From the NCBI GenBank assembly GCA_001931535.1, contig CP016211.1, forward strand, positions 558,001-622,000: 64,000 nt of DNA. Reading direction: 5' to 3'. The notes below the pieces were generated by a model, which saw only the letters and a program-made list of their open reading frames with translations, made no database searches and was not told the DNA's origin. Of this stretch, positions 8,989 through 17,958 are shown piece after piece. The position numbers and the translations under genes are program-made. Each line of letters starts with the position of its first letter. Within the stretch, counting starts at the first letter, position 1. This stretch comes from Minicystis rosea (lineage in GTDB: Bacteria; Myxococcota_A; Polyangia; Polyangiales; Polyangiaceae).

Positions 8989-11394
8989 ATGGCGGATCGC
9001 ACGCAGTCACCCGACGTGAATGATGACGTGCGCCTGCAGTTGACGGCGCTCGTTGACCAATCGGAGCGTGGGCGCGCGCGCATGAAGCTGCGCACCTTCC
9101 TCGAAGCGTTCGGCTACACGGCGAGCTCGCGTGTGCGCCAGAGCTCGCTGGCTTCGGCCTTGGAGCTCGCTGGCGGCTGGGGGTTCAACTACACGCTCAG
9201 CGGGTACAGCGTCAGCGACTTCATCACCATCTGGCACAACGAGTCACCCGCACCGTCGGCTCCGACGAAACGCCGCCCTCACGATAGTGGCGCTGAAGTA
9301 GTCCCGGTCGTCACATGGAAGGACGGCGCGCTCGATCTGCCGGCCGACCCGCTGTGTTTTGCGTTCCACGTCGACGACGCGCCGACGTCCGAGCGCGCTG
9401 CCGCGCTCTGGCACGACATCAAGGCGTCCATCTGGTCGTGTCGCCGCGTGTGCCTCTTGGTCGACGGGACGGACGAGATGTTCACGCTCCTGGCCGGTGT
9501 CCTCGCCGCCATCATGCGACGGCGCGCATCTACCTTCCGCTACGACGATGGCGGCCGGTTTGTGGCGATCGCGCCGCAGATTCTCAGCGTTACCGCTCTC
9601 CGTGCCATCACCGGCCAGGTCGGCCAACATGACGTGGACTTCCCCGGCGTCGGCTCGGTGTACCTCGTCCGAGATGATCCGACGGATGTGGCGGACGACG
9701 AGCTCACGGCGTTCGTGCGCGAGGCGTTCATCCCAGACACGCATCGCGTTCGTGCCAGGTTCGCCACGACCACCGCCGACCCCGGCCCAGGCGCCTTCCG
9801 AGCGCGCGATGATGATGCGTACCCACAGCTTCTTCGCTGGCTGGCCGGGTATGCGAGCGCGCCGTCGCTCGCGGCAGACATGCAGGACGACGGATTCGAG
9901 GTCCAGCTCACCAGTATGTTCGCAGACGCGGCGCGCGCAGCCGATGCGCTCCTCGATCGGGCGACCTACGAGCTCACCCACTCGAAGTTCGAGGCGGGGT
10001 ACGAGGGGACCGAGCACATGGTGCTCAAAGCGGTGATCCTCGACCACGTCGCGACGCGCTTCCCGGGCGAGAACGTAGTCGTCGAGCGCACGCTCGAGCT
10101 GCCCGCGGACGTCGACGAAACCGACGGCGACGTCCCCCCGATGGCCAAGGCGCGGCCGGACCTGCGCGTCGGCAAGAAGCTGTGGGTCGAGGTCGAGACG
10201 CTCCGCGGCCTCGCGTTTCGCGGCTCGAACCCGTTCTTCATCCTCGAAAACAAGCTGCGTCGGAAGCGAGCGGCGATGCTGGACTGCGAGCAGGTGTGGA
10301 TCCTGTTCCCGCGCGATGTTGCGCTGCTCGCCCGCCACCAGGTCTCGGCGGTCGTGAGGAACGTCGCTGGTGACGCGATTGAGCGTGTGCGTCTCGGTTT
10401 TGTGGACCTGCAGGACCGGCGCCCGATCTTCCTGACGCTCGTCGAGCCTCCACGCACTGACGTTCGTATCACAGGCGTTGCATGGCGCGAGGCGCGCAGA
10501 CCTCAGGTGGAGCGGGCTCTCGAGTGGAAGGACGTTGCTGGTTATCGTGACCTCAAGGCGCGGCTGCACAGCGATCTCCTCGCGCCGTTGCTCGAGCCTG
10601 CCCGCTACCAACGGTTCGGCATCGGCGTGCCGAACGGCCTCCTGCTCTACGGCCTCCCTGGGTGCGGGAAGAGCCTCATCGGACGCGTGCTGGCGGGCCA
10701 GGCCAGCCTGAGCTGCCGGCGCCTGGTCCCGAGTGATCTGACATCGGCTTGGCTCGGCGAGGGCGTCGAGAAGATTCGCGAGACCTTCACCTGGGCGCTG
10801 AAGCAAGCGCCGTCGATGCTCATTCTCGACGAGTTCGACGGTGTCGCGCCGCAGCGCTCCGAGAGGAACATGCACACCGACGAGAAGCGCCAGGTGAACG
10901 AGCTTCTGGCACAGCTCGATCGCCTTCAGGGAAAGCCGGTCGTCGTCGTGGCAACGACGAACTACGCGCGCGGAATCGACACCGCCGTGCGCCGCGCGGG
11001 TCGGTTCGATCTCAAGATCCCGGTGTTTCCCCCCACGGAGGAGGACCGGCGTGAGATCTTCGACTACTACCTGAGCGGTGGTCGTTTGCGTGAGATCGGT
11101 GGCATCGACCGCATCGATCTGAACGAGCTGGCGTCTGCGACGCGGCTCTTCGCGCCGTCGGACGTCCGCTGCGTCGTTGAAGGAGCCGTCCGCCGCGCCA
11201 TCGGCCGGTCAGACGATCAGACTCCGCCGACGCTCGGCACGGCGGACCTCCTCGCCGCCATCACGGCGCACCCCCGCACCATCCAGCGCGACGACGCCAT
11301 CCAGTGGATTCAGGAAGCACGGCTCGAGCTCGGGCGCGCAGATTCGGCGCTCGAGTGGCTCGAGCGCGAAGTCAGCGAAGTGTTGGGTGAGTAG
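8989..11394 (+). CDS. AAA+ ATPase with N-terminal nuclease-like (PD-(D/E)xK-type) domain
   Basis: 801 residues; ATG preceded by GGAGG at proper spacing. The C-terminal third is a classical AAA+ module of the Cdc48/FtsH/Pex-like clade: Walker A GLPGCGKS (555-562), Walker B MLILDEFD (610-617), sensor-1 VATTN (about 654), arginine finger region VRRAGRFD (about 668) and a helical lid. Upstream, residues about 340-460 carry GTEHMVLKAVI, KARPDLRV (387) and KLWVEVETLRG (about 398), then NKLRRKRAAML and QVWILFPRD. That is the E, PD, (D/E)xE layout of restriction-endonuclease-like folds, with the final lysine not in its usual place. The first 330 residues are unrecognised. The protein may couple ATP-driven remodelling to nucleic-acid cleavage. 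Sitting beside an McrC remnant and an integrase, it is a plausible stand-alone defence gene. Confidence 0.85.
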   Translation: MADRTQSPDVNDDVRLQLTALVDQSERGRARMKLRTFLEAFGYTASSRVRQSSLASALELAGGWGFNYTLSGYSVSDFITIWHNESPAPSAPTKRRPHDSGAEVVPVVTWKDGALDLPADPLCFAFHVDDAPTSERAAALWHDIKASIWSCRRVCLLVDGTDEMFTLLAGVLAAIMRRRASTFRYDDGGRFVAIAPQILSVTALRAITGQVGQHDVDFPGVGSVYLVRDDPTDVADDELTAFVREAFIPDTHRVRARFATTTADPGPGAFRARDDDAYPQLLRWLAGYASAPSLAADMQDDGFEVQLTSMFADAARAADALLDRATYELTHSKFEAGYEGTEHMVLKAVILDHVATRFPGENVVVERTLELPADVDETDGDVPPMAKARPDLRVGKKLWVEVETLRGLAFRGSNPFFILENKLRRKRAAMLDCEQVWILFPRDVALLARHQVSAVVRNVAGDAIERVRLGFVDLQDRRPIFLTLVEPPRTDVRITGVAWREARRPQVERALEWKDVAGYRDLKARLHSDLLAPLLEPARYQRFGIGVPNGLLLYGLPGCGKSLIGRVLAGQASLSCRRLVPSDLTSAWLGEGVEKIRETFTWALKQAPSMLILDEFDGVAPQRSERNMHTDEKRQVNELLAQLDRLQGKPVVVVATTNYARGIDTAVRRAGRFDLKIPVFPPTEEDRREIFDYYLSGGRLREIGGIDRIDLNELASATRLFAPSDVRCVVEGAVRRAIGRSDDQTPPTLGTADLLAAITAHPRTIQRDDAIQWIQEARLELGRADSALEWLEREVSEVLGE

Positions 11395-11697
11395 CTCATC
11401 CACTCCAGAGGGGCGCGCGCCTTGTCGTCGCCGTGCCGGAGGAGCACGCCGAGGTCGCCTCGGCGCGATCACCCATCCCCGTCCTCGGGCGGGATGCCGC
11501 TCCCGCCCCGTTTCCGAGGCTTAGCCAAGGGCAGGGGAGCCCGGGCCTTCACGGCCGCGAGTTTTGAACCGAGACCGCGCACTCGGATCGGCTCCACCGC
11601 CGGCCGCCGCGGAAGCACCGCCTGGATCTTCGCCTTCTGCGGCACGGGTGCGGCAGTCGCACCCAAGATCGGCCCCAATCGCCGCGTTTTTCGCGAT
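11395..11697. other. Gene-free stretch between AAA+ gene and att site
   Basis: I see no supported gene. An Ala/Arg/Pro-rich frame exists on both strands. The minus-strand frame continues through the tRNA fragment and is a translation artefact. Confidence 0.45.
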
Positions 11698-12579
11698 CTA
11701 TCCAGGATTGAAAATCCCCGTGTCGGCGGTTCGATTCCGTCCCTGGGCACGAAGAATCGTTGCTTTTGCCGCTGTTTTGGCGCGATGCGCCTGTCCAGCG
11801 AGTTCAGCAGGTGCAGCCAGATCGGTTCCTGCTGATACACCCGTGATGCAGCGAAGACGCGCGGCCAGTTCAGCGGGGGAGAGCTTCCCGTAAACGGTCT
11901 GCACCATGCGGGTCGACGCGTGACCCATCATGGGCGCGCTCAGCTCGAGAGGAACGCCTTCTGCCCGCCAGTCGTGGGCAGGGCTGCGCCGCAGGTCGTT
12001 GGGCGTGCACCGCGCGATCTCCGCACGCTTGCATGCGCGCTCCAAGTCATGCCGGACATTGGGCCATGGGGCGAAGAGTCGGTCTCCCTCGCCCCCGGCG
12101 TGTTCCATCGCGTACTGGAGCAGCGAGCGTTGCCAGTCGGTCTCGATAGGGACCGTGCGCCACCGAGTCGGGCGCTTCCTTCCGCGTAGGAGGACGCCGG
12201 AGGCGCTCGATACGTCCTGGCGTCGCGCGTGCTCGGCTTCGCTCCTGCTCGCCGACGTCGCCACGATGAACGCGACGCGCGCGGCGTGGTCGCCTGTCAG
12301 CTCGGCGAGCAGCCGCTGCAACTCTGCGATGGGCAGCCAGCGCTCGCGCGGCTTGTACGCTGGCGCAAAGCCCACGGGCAGCAGCTCTCCGATATCGCCT
12401 CGCCAGATGCCTTTGCGCTTCGCCAGCTCGAGGGAAGAAGATAAAGATCGCGATCCCGCCGAAGATCGCCGCCGAGATGGAGTCCGCGCTAGCAGAGCTG
12501 GAGAAGAATTCTCCCAAGTAGACGGCCGCCGTTGATGCTCGAGGGTGGCGCCGGCCTTGCCGCACAATACATCGAGCAC
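11698..12579 (-). pseudogene. Tyrosine recombinase (phage-type integrase), catalytic half with degraded N-terminus
   Basis: The open frame (293 codons) is clearly integrase only from about residue 50 on: LAKRKGIWRGD, then RVAFIVATSASRSEAE (first catalytic Arg region), PNDLRRSPAHDW (H/N-x-x-R box), MMGHAS (GH box) and VQTVYGKL with the nucleophile Tyr. The preceding 50 residues are low-quality sequence and the usual N-terminal core-binding domain is missing or shifted out of frame, so I call it truncated. The last codons (ADTGIFNPG) are read through the tRNA-Phe fragment, as happens when an integrase gene abuts its attachment site. It marks the boundary of an integrated element whose other end is not in the window. 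Confidence 0.75.
11705..11752 (+). other. 3' half of tRNA-Phe (GAA): attachment-site scar
   Basis: The sequence from GATTGAAAATCCCC through GGCGGTTCGATTCC to CCCTGGGCAC equals the anticodon arm, T arm and 3' acceptor strand of bacterial tRNA-Phe (loop TTGAAAA, anticodon GAA). No 5' half (acceptor, D arm) lies upstream, and the expected CCA is CGA, so this is not a gene. A 3'-end tRNA copy next to an integrase is the standard att product of tRNA-targeted integration. It also encodes, in reverse, the well-known spurious peptide GIEPPTRGFS. Confidence 0.85.
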
Positions 12580-12613
12580 GCAACTGTCCCCGGCCTGGCG
12601 TCGATATAGTTAC

Positions 12614-12712
12614 ATGAACGATCGCACCGACGCCGACCGCGCACTCGACCTGCTCGCCCGCCGACGCTCGACCTGGAGCGCCGAAGACAGGGCCTTCATG
12701 CGCGAGCGGTGA
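12614..12712 (+). CDS. Possible short ORF of unknown function (32 aa)
   Basis: ATG to TGA frame encoding a charged helical peptide beginning MNDRTDADRALDLLARRR. A TATAGT hexamer lies nine bases upstream of the ATG (12605-12610), too close to be a normal promoter for a leadered message, and no Shine-Dalgarno is seen. Composition is protein-like, so it could be the 5' stub of a deleted gene in this decayed region. Low confidence. Confidence 0.25.
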   Translation: MNDRTDADRALDLLARRRSTWSAEDRAFMRER

Positions 12713-12803
12713 GGGCGTGTTCGATCTGGCGCACCAAACCTGGACCTGGGGCGGCTGAGCTCCGCCTATGCTCTCAGAGAGCGCGTCGAGGGGTGGTCCT
12801 CGG

Positions 12804-13624
12804 TCAATGTGTGATCGTGACGACTAGCCGCCGACCGAGAGCCCCTGGCTCGAAGGCGGCCTCCTGTAGAGCACCGCACGTACACGCCTGGTCGCGCGTG
12901 CGCGTCTCGGGGGCGGTCGAAGCTTGCTTGGTGTCGCCGACACCCTCGCAACGCACAACCCGTCCTGCGGCGTCCACCGCCACGACGACGACTTCCTCGG
13001 CATCGGAGCCGTCACGAAGCCCCGAGGTGCCACAAACGGTCAGGCGCTTCTCCAACGGTACCAGCTTGGCGGCGAGGGGCGTTGACGCATCCTTCGACCA
13101 TGGACCGTAGGATCGCAGAGAGAGGGGGGCGCGTTGAAGTCGAGGCAGTCGGATCCCTTGGGAGTATGGATGATGTCGCTGCACGGGTGGACGCTTCGAT
13201 CGCGCGGGGGCCCGCTCGGCGGGACCTGTGGAACCGGCTGCTCGGCCTCGGGTCGCCGGAGCGCCGTGCGCTGAAGCGCCTCGGCGGCCGCGAGCCAGGA
13301 CGCGATCGACGTCTCCGCCGCGACGTCGATGGATGCAAATAGGGAGACGTCGCCCCGCCCCTCCACGCGCGAAACGCGGCAGTCATAACTCCCGTAGCCG
13401 AGGCTGCACGAGGCTTGTACGACGCCGCTCGTTGCCGCTGCGTGAAGCGCGCGCTTCAGCGCCGCGCGCTCGTCGGTGAACAGCGGGAGATCGACCCCAA
13501 ACTCGACCCCGGCGTGCGGCGCTCGTGGGGCCGCGTTCGGGGTCGGTGGCGAGCCCTCTCCTGCGCACGCACCGAGCGCTCCAGCCAGGAGCAGCAGTTT
13601 GCCTACTCTCGACACGCTCCGCAC
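12804..13624 (-). pseudogene. Lipoprotein gene broken by a one-base frameshift
   Basis: The 5' frame (from GTG at 13624) encodes a lipoprotein signal, KLLLLAGALGACAGEG, with Cys as lipidation site, then about 150 residues of unknown but protein-like sequence (CSLGYGSYDCRVSRVEG). Near 13117-13132 the frame must change: a second frame continues with PLAAKLVPLEKRLTVCGTSG and VVVVAVDAAGRVVRCEG to the stop at 12804. The junction is a GAGAGAGGGGGG run (CCCCCC and CTCTCT on the coding strand), which is slip-prone. Predicted intact product about 270 residues, exported. Either a decaying gene or a homopolymer miscall. Confidence 0.6.
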
Positions 13625-14339
13625 TTTGCCCGGCGCCCCCCCGGCGGCAAGCACCGTCGCCGTGACCGCGAGGATCCAAGCGTTCGTCTCGGGTTCGCGT
13701 AGGCGCCCCGGGAGAGGGAGGAGGGAGCGCGCTCGCCTGCGTGAGCCGGTGCGGGCGGAGGTGTGGCCCTGGCTGGCGACGGCTCCAGACGCTCACGACG
13801 ATCGGCCCGCGCCACGCGCAGCACCTCGGTCCGGTCCGTGGCCGATCGTGTCAAAAATGAACGTTTGCGAGAGCGCTCGGGCGGCACCCTCAAATCAGGG
13901 GGTTAGGCTCCGATCCTTCGGGCGAGGTTTTTGAGACGCGGAGTTACTTTCCCTATCCGCCGGGCGCGCGGGTGTGCTCGTTCGAGACCAACGCCGTCGA
14001 TCTCGCGCCCGGCGTGGCCCCCCTGTCATGAGGTCGTGCCCCCATGAGGGATCCCCTTCTGCGCGCGTCTTTGTGAAACACAAAAAATCAAATTGACGGG
14101 TGAGGCGGCGCTGCATAGAGTCGCCTCTACGCTCGTCGCCCCAAGTGACGTTGCACCTCCTCCGCGCTCGTGAAGACGATGAGGCGCAAAGCCGCCGAAT
14201 CTCGTCGTCCGGGCGCTGGTCCATGGAGGTGATAGACCATGTTCCGGGACCGGAGATGTGATGTCCTCGGGGCGGGAGCGGGTATGGCTATTGGCTCGTC
14301 GACATGCGAGCTCACGAGGCTCACGAGAAGGAGTGTTCC
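13625..14339. other. Gene-free stretch upstream of the Cys-rich exported protein
   Basis: About 700 bp without a supported gene. It includes a locally AT-richer patch (about 14075-14095, CACAAAAAATCAAATTGACG) with the promoter-like site at 14093-14121, and the ribosome binding site AAGGAG just before 14340. Confidence 0.5.
14093..14121 (+). promoter_or_regulatory. Sigma-70-like promoter
   Basis: TTGACG (14093-14098), 17-bp spacer, TAGAGT (14116-14121), preceded by an AT-rich segment unusual in this genome. It would give a 5' leader of about 210 bases for the gene at 14340. Confidence 0.4.
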
Positions 14340-14843
14340 ATGAACATGCGTTGGATGAAGCTCGCGTTCGCGGTGGTGTTCGGTGCGGCGGCGACGGTGG
14401 CGGTCACGCCGGATGCCAACGCCATTCGCCCCGGGTGCTCGGCTCGGTGTGCGCGCGGTGAATGCAGCACCACCAACGGCGTGGACTGTGGCTGTTGCAG
14501 CGACGGGACGCCCATCTGCGGGTCGCTGTCCGGCTGCAGTCAACACTCGGTCACCTTGCTCCCGCACGTGCTGTCGGACATCGCCAACACCGGCGGCGAC
14601 GCGAGCGTGTCGGCGCTCCTCAACACGCTGAAGTCCTCGCTCGACGGCTCGGCCGAGTCGTCGGCGCTCATCGACGCCATCTACTGGTACGGCAACGCCG
14701 TGCAGTACGGCGAGGCCGACGAGATCGAGGCCGCGCAGGAGTACCTCAACGACGCCTACTCGGCGACCTCCGACCAGCAGGCGCTGATCGCGCTCCGCGT
14801 GGTGCTCAACGGGATGGCGTCCCCGGCCACCAACTCGCGCTGA
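14340..14843 (+). CDS. Exported Cys-rich small protein, unknown function
   Basis: 167 residues; start chosen by AAGGAG seven bases upstream of the ATG. A Sec signal peptide (MNMRWMKLAFAVVFG to TPDANA, cleavage about residue 29) is followed by a Cys-rich head: eight cysteines within about 40 residues, including CGCCSDGTPICGS. An acidic helical tail follows, about 70-167 (LLNTLKSSLDGSAESSALID, EYLNDAYSATSDQQAL). The Cys cluster suggests disulfides outside the cytoplasm. No family recognised. It stands alone with its own promoter candidate. Confidence 0.7.
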   Translation: MNMRWMKLAFAVVFGAAATVAVTPDANAIRPGCSARCARGECSTTNGVDCGCCSDGTPICGSLSGCSQHSVTLLPHVLSDIANTGGDASVSALLNTLKSSLDGSAESSALIDAIYWYGNAVQYGEADEIEAAQEYLNDAYSATSDQQALIALRVVLNGMASPATNSR

Positions 14844-15390
14844 CGCCCCCATCCGCCGGCGCACGGCGGAGAGGGTGAGCGGGCCCGTCGCGAGCGCGCT
14901 CGCCTCCCCGCTCCCTGGACGCGCTCCCCAAGGGCGGGGGCATGGCGCACGCGCAGTGTGGATGCGCCAGCAAACAAACTGGATGCGTCACAGAACAAAG
15001 TGGATGTGCCACCCAATCACGTGGACGTGCCACGAGCCGCTCTGGATGGCCCTCGCGAGAAGGGTCATCCGCCCCCGAGCGCCGGCGCCCGGCAGGAAAG
15101 CGCGTCGATCCAGGCCCCGAGCGCCTCCCCTCAATTCACTTCCCGACCACCACGAGCCAGTGTTGGCGGTGGCGACGATCCGCGGGATTCTGGCGACGAA
15201 ATTCGCTGACGAGCCCTTGCCGCACCCCGCCCTGTGGCTTCATTCCCAGCGTCGACGCCTCCCTCGCAGCCCGCAACCCTGTGCGAGTTCGGCCACACGC
15301 GGGCACGAGGCTGGCGCTGCCGGGGGAGAGCTCTTTGCCGTGTTCAGCACCTCCAGGCGCCGATCAGGTAGGCTGAACAAAGGAGATTCG
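14844..15390. other. Gene-free stretch containing a 21-bp tandem repeat
   Basis: No supported gene. It holds the five-copy repeat at 14958-15062 and, at the end, the Shine-Dalgarno AAAGGAG at about 15378 of the next lipoprotein. Confidence 0.5.
14958..15062. repeat. Degenerate 21-bp tandem repeat, five copies
   Basis: Units begin at 14958, 14979, 15000, 15021 and 15042, each starting (G/C)TGGA(T/C)G and followed by a variable half. In one plus frame they read as heptads (MDAPANK, LDASQNK, VDVPPNH, VDVPRAA, LDGPREK). Phase with codons suggests former coding origin, but no start signal supports a gene. Confidence 0.8.
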
Positions 15391-15783
15391 ATGACCCCCT
15401 CGACAGTCCCCGCGATCATGGTTGCTCTGTCCTTCACGCTCACAGCAGCCTGCGGGACGGCCGAGAGCGGGCCCGGATCAACCGGCGGAAAGGGCGGGGG
15501 AGCGGGCGGGACGGTCGTGCATCAGGGGATGTTCGCCTGCGGGGAGTCGAAGGAGTGCGACAGCGCGACGGAATACTGCGCGTATGGATACTGGGAAGGG
15601 TCGACGGATCCCGGGACGTACGTGTGCGTGGCGATTCCCGCGGAGTGCCTCCACGACACCTCGTGCGCTTGCTTGGAGGCGGCGATACCTGCCCAACAGC
15701 ATCCGTTCCTCTGCTTTTCCGGGATGGGCCCGTGGTGCAAGGATGACGGCAGCGGGCTGAACACTTGCGAGCGAGTTCCCTGA
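15391..15783 (+). CDS. Cys-rich lipoprotein with Gly-rich linker
   Basis: 130 residues. ATG preceded by AAAGGAG. Signal peptide with lipobox LTAAC (Cys at about 21), then a Gly/Ser linker (GPGSTGGKGGGAGG) and a Cys-rich domain FACGESKECDSATEYC, CVAIPAECLHDTSCACLEA, ending FLCFSGMGPWC. The domain pattern is the same as in the lipoprotein at 41621-41998 (CG-C-TE-C, IP-C, CAC-(D/E)A), so these are paralogues. Linker-lipoproteins of this build are common in Myxococcota. Surface location likely; function unknown. A strong terminator follows at 15955. Confidence 0.75.
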   Translation: MTPSTVPAIMVALSFTLTAACGTAESGPGSTGGKGGGAGGTVVHQGMFACGESKECDSATEYCAYGYWEGSTDPGTYVCVAIPAECLHDTSCACLEAAIPAQQHPFLCFSGMGPWCKDDGSGLNTCERVP

Positions 15784-16221
15784 TGGCCTGACGGCGCGAG
15801 CTCACCCTGCTGCCCCAGCACCCCGCCGCGCCCGCGCCACCACCCGCACCCCATCGCGCGGCTCGGGCCGCTCTTCGTCGTTGTTCTCCATCTCCAGAGC
15901 TTACCTTGCCGAGCACCTTGCCTGCGCATCGCACCGTCCGCGCGATGTCCAGCAAAGGCCCGGGATCGCGACTCCCGGGCCTTCACCTTTTGTGCGCCGC
16001 GAGGGCTACGATGGCGGGGGCGATCGGGTTTAGGAAGCGGCGAGCCGGGGCGGTGAAGAGATTTGGGGCTCAGGCGCGGTCTTCACCGGATGGAGGCGGA
16101 TCCCGGCCACCAACGACACTCCGGATGCTGATCGCCTGTGCTCACGCGTAGGTAGAGAGCGGCGCGGCGCGAGGACCTCACGAGAGGCCCTCGCTGACAA
16201 GTTGCGCCGCGAGGAACGACA
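15784..16221. other. Gene-free stretch with terminator
   Basis: Contains the stem-loop terminator at 15955-15990. I see no supported gene in the rest. The right edge is the stop of the IS701-split zinc-ribbon gene. Confidence 0.5.
15955..15990 (+). terminator. Rho-independent terminator
   Basis: Perfect 11-bp stem AAGGCCCGGGA / TCCCGGGCCTT (15955-15965 and 15973-15983) around a 7-base loop, followed by CACCTTTT. It lies 170 bp after the lipoprotein stop at 15783. Confidence 0.7.
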
Positions 16222-16380
16222 TCACAAGAACTTCTGCGCGCACGTCGCGCAAACCTCGCCAATCGTCGGCTGCCGGTCGTATGAGCCGATCTCCACCGTG
16301 TCCGTTGCCACCCTCGTCTTGCAGGCGACGCAGGCTCCGTGGGTCGTGAGACGGATTGGAGCGAAAGGTGAGGGGCCTAG

Positions 16381-17958
16381 TACTACAGCAGCACATCGGT
16401 AGCCTTGCTCAGGGGGCTCGCGCGGAAGGACGATGGCGGCGGCGTCGGTAGTGACTTCGTCGCGCAGCGGCGCGCCGGTCGCGCCGCCAGAGCATCCAGA
16501 CCCACGCCAGCTCGCGCGAGTAGGCCGGCAGCGGTGAGGCCAAGCCCATCAGCCGACGCGCCTCGGAGAGCGACCAGGGTGCCCTCCGCATGGCTCGGGT
16601 CGGTGGCCTGGTTATGCGGCTTTTTTCCCCGGCACGAGCTGCGCGGGTTGCTCCTCCAACGCGCAGGAAAGCGTCGAGGATGGATCGCGCAGCTTCGCGC
16701 GGATGGATGCCAGCCACGCGAGTGCCATCATCGTCAGCGTCACATGTCGATGCCAGCTCGGCCACGTGCGTACTTCGTACTGATCGAGGCCGACGTCATC
16801 CTTGGCCTCTTCGAAACACTGCTCGATCGTGTATCGACGTGAGGCCACGCGGGCGAGAGTCTCCAGTGTCGTCGCGGCCCCCGCGTTGGACAGGTAGTAG
16901 GCCACTTCGGCGGTATTTTTGATCGAGCGGCGCGCCAAGAGCCAACTCTCACGTGCAGGGCGGCGCTTGCGTCGTTCGGTCACCCGTGCGCAGGCCCAGT
17001 CGTATTCGATGGGTCCCTTCTCGCCTTGCTGAAGAGCTAAGCGGTGCCACTGCGTCGCTGGCCAAGAGGCCACAATGGTCTTGACGCTCTGGGGACGTGC
17101 GACGCCGGGCAGGAGCCAGAAGCGCGTGCGCGGCCGACCCATGCGTGGTCGGTCGGCTTCGGCTGCGGCGACGGCGTTCAGCACCGTGGCCCACGCCTTC
17201 GTGCTCGAGGAGACGCAGAGCACGTAGCGCCGCTCGGCCTTGTCGAGCGCCGCGCGGAAGGCACCATCATCGCCATACGCTTCATCGGCGGTGATCCAGG
17301 CCATCGGGACGCCTCGACGCCAGGCTCGGCGCAGCATGCGCAAGCCGAGCTCGGGCTTGGTGTGAAATCGCACGCCCTTGGGCACATGCGCGGCCTTGCG
17401 ACGCGCGGCATCCTCGCACCACGACGTGGGCAGATAGAGCGCGCGGTCGAGCAACACCTGCCCGCGCTCGCTGTCGTAGCCGAGGAAGACGCCGATCTGA
17501 CAATTCTCGATCTTGCCGGCCGTGCCGCTGTATTGCCGTTGCACGCCGACAGACGCGCTCCCCTTCTTGATGAAGCCGGTGTCGTCGAGGATGCCGATGC
17601 CTTCCGGATCACCGAACTGCTCGACCGAGAAATCCATCAAGCGATCACGCGCGTCGCGCGCACTCCACGTCGCGTGGCAGAGCAAGCGCTGCACGGCATC
17701 CGGCCTCCGGTCGCCCATGGCTTCGGCCATCTGCCAGCCGTTACGCCGTTCAACCGGCCCCATCAGCGTGCGCACGTACTGAACCGCCTTCCTGCGGGGC
17801 TCGCTCCGCGCGAACAGCGAGGCAAAACGTGCGTGGAAGGCGGTGAAATCCTCTCCGAAGGCATCGAGCTTCGGCAGAGGGCGCTCTGCTGGTGAGGAGG
17901 TGCTCATGGGCTGGATCCCTTGAGCCGGGAACGCTGTTGTCCAGGTGCTGCTGTAGTA
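16381..17958 (-). mobile_element. Complete IS701-family insertion sequence (1578 bp)
   Basis: Exact 14-bp terminal inverted repeats TACTACAGCAGCAC (16381-16394) and its complement (17945-17958), flanked by the duplicated target CTAG (16377-16380 and 17959-17962). A 4-bp YTAR duplication is typical of IS701. One transposase gene fills most of it. About 215 bp between the left repeat and the transposase stop are noncoding. Confidence 0.95.
16612..17907 (-). CDS. IS701 family transposase (DDE_5 type)
   Basis: 431 residues, normal length. Recognisable blocks are the N-terminal YVRTLMGPVERRNGWQMAEA, then ILDDTGFIKKG with the first catalytic Asp, SVGVQRQYSGTAGKIENCQ, WITADEAYGDDG (second Asp) and YTIEQCFEEAKDDVGLDQYE near the end (Glu region). 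All are standard IS701/IS4-like DDE features. Frame intact, so the copy may be active. Confidence 0.95.
   Translation of the reverse strand: MSTSSPAERPLPKLDAFGEDFTAFHARFASLFARSEPRRKAVQYVRTLMGPVERRNGWQMAEAMGDRRPDAVQRLLCHATWSARDARDRLMDFSVEQFGDPEGIGILDDTGFIKKGSASVGVQRQYSGTAGKIENCQIGVFLGYDSERGQVLLDRALYLPTSWCEDAARRKAAHVPKGVRFHTKPELGLRMLRRAWRRGVPMAWITADEAYGDDGAFRAALDKAERRYVLCVSSSTKAWATVLNAVAAAEADRPRMGRPRTRFWLLPGVARPQSVKTIVASWPATQWHRLALQQGEKGPIEYDWACARVTERRKRRPARESWLLARRSIKNTAEVAYYLSNAGAATTLETLARVASRRYTIEQCFEEAKDDVGLDQYEVRTWPSWHRHVTLTMMALAWLASIRAKLRDPSSTLSCALEEQPAQLVPGKKAA

Noticed and set aside
11705..11752. Functional tRNA-Phe gene
   Set aside because: No acceptor 5' strand or D arm upstream and no CCA; only the 3' half is present.
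11469..11840. Minus-strand ORF containing GIEPPTRGFS
   Set aside because: This peptide is the known spurious translation of a tRNA 3' half; the DNA is the tRNA-Phe att scar.
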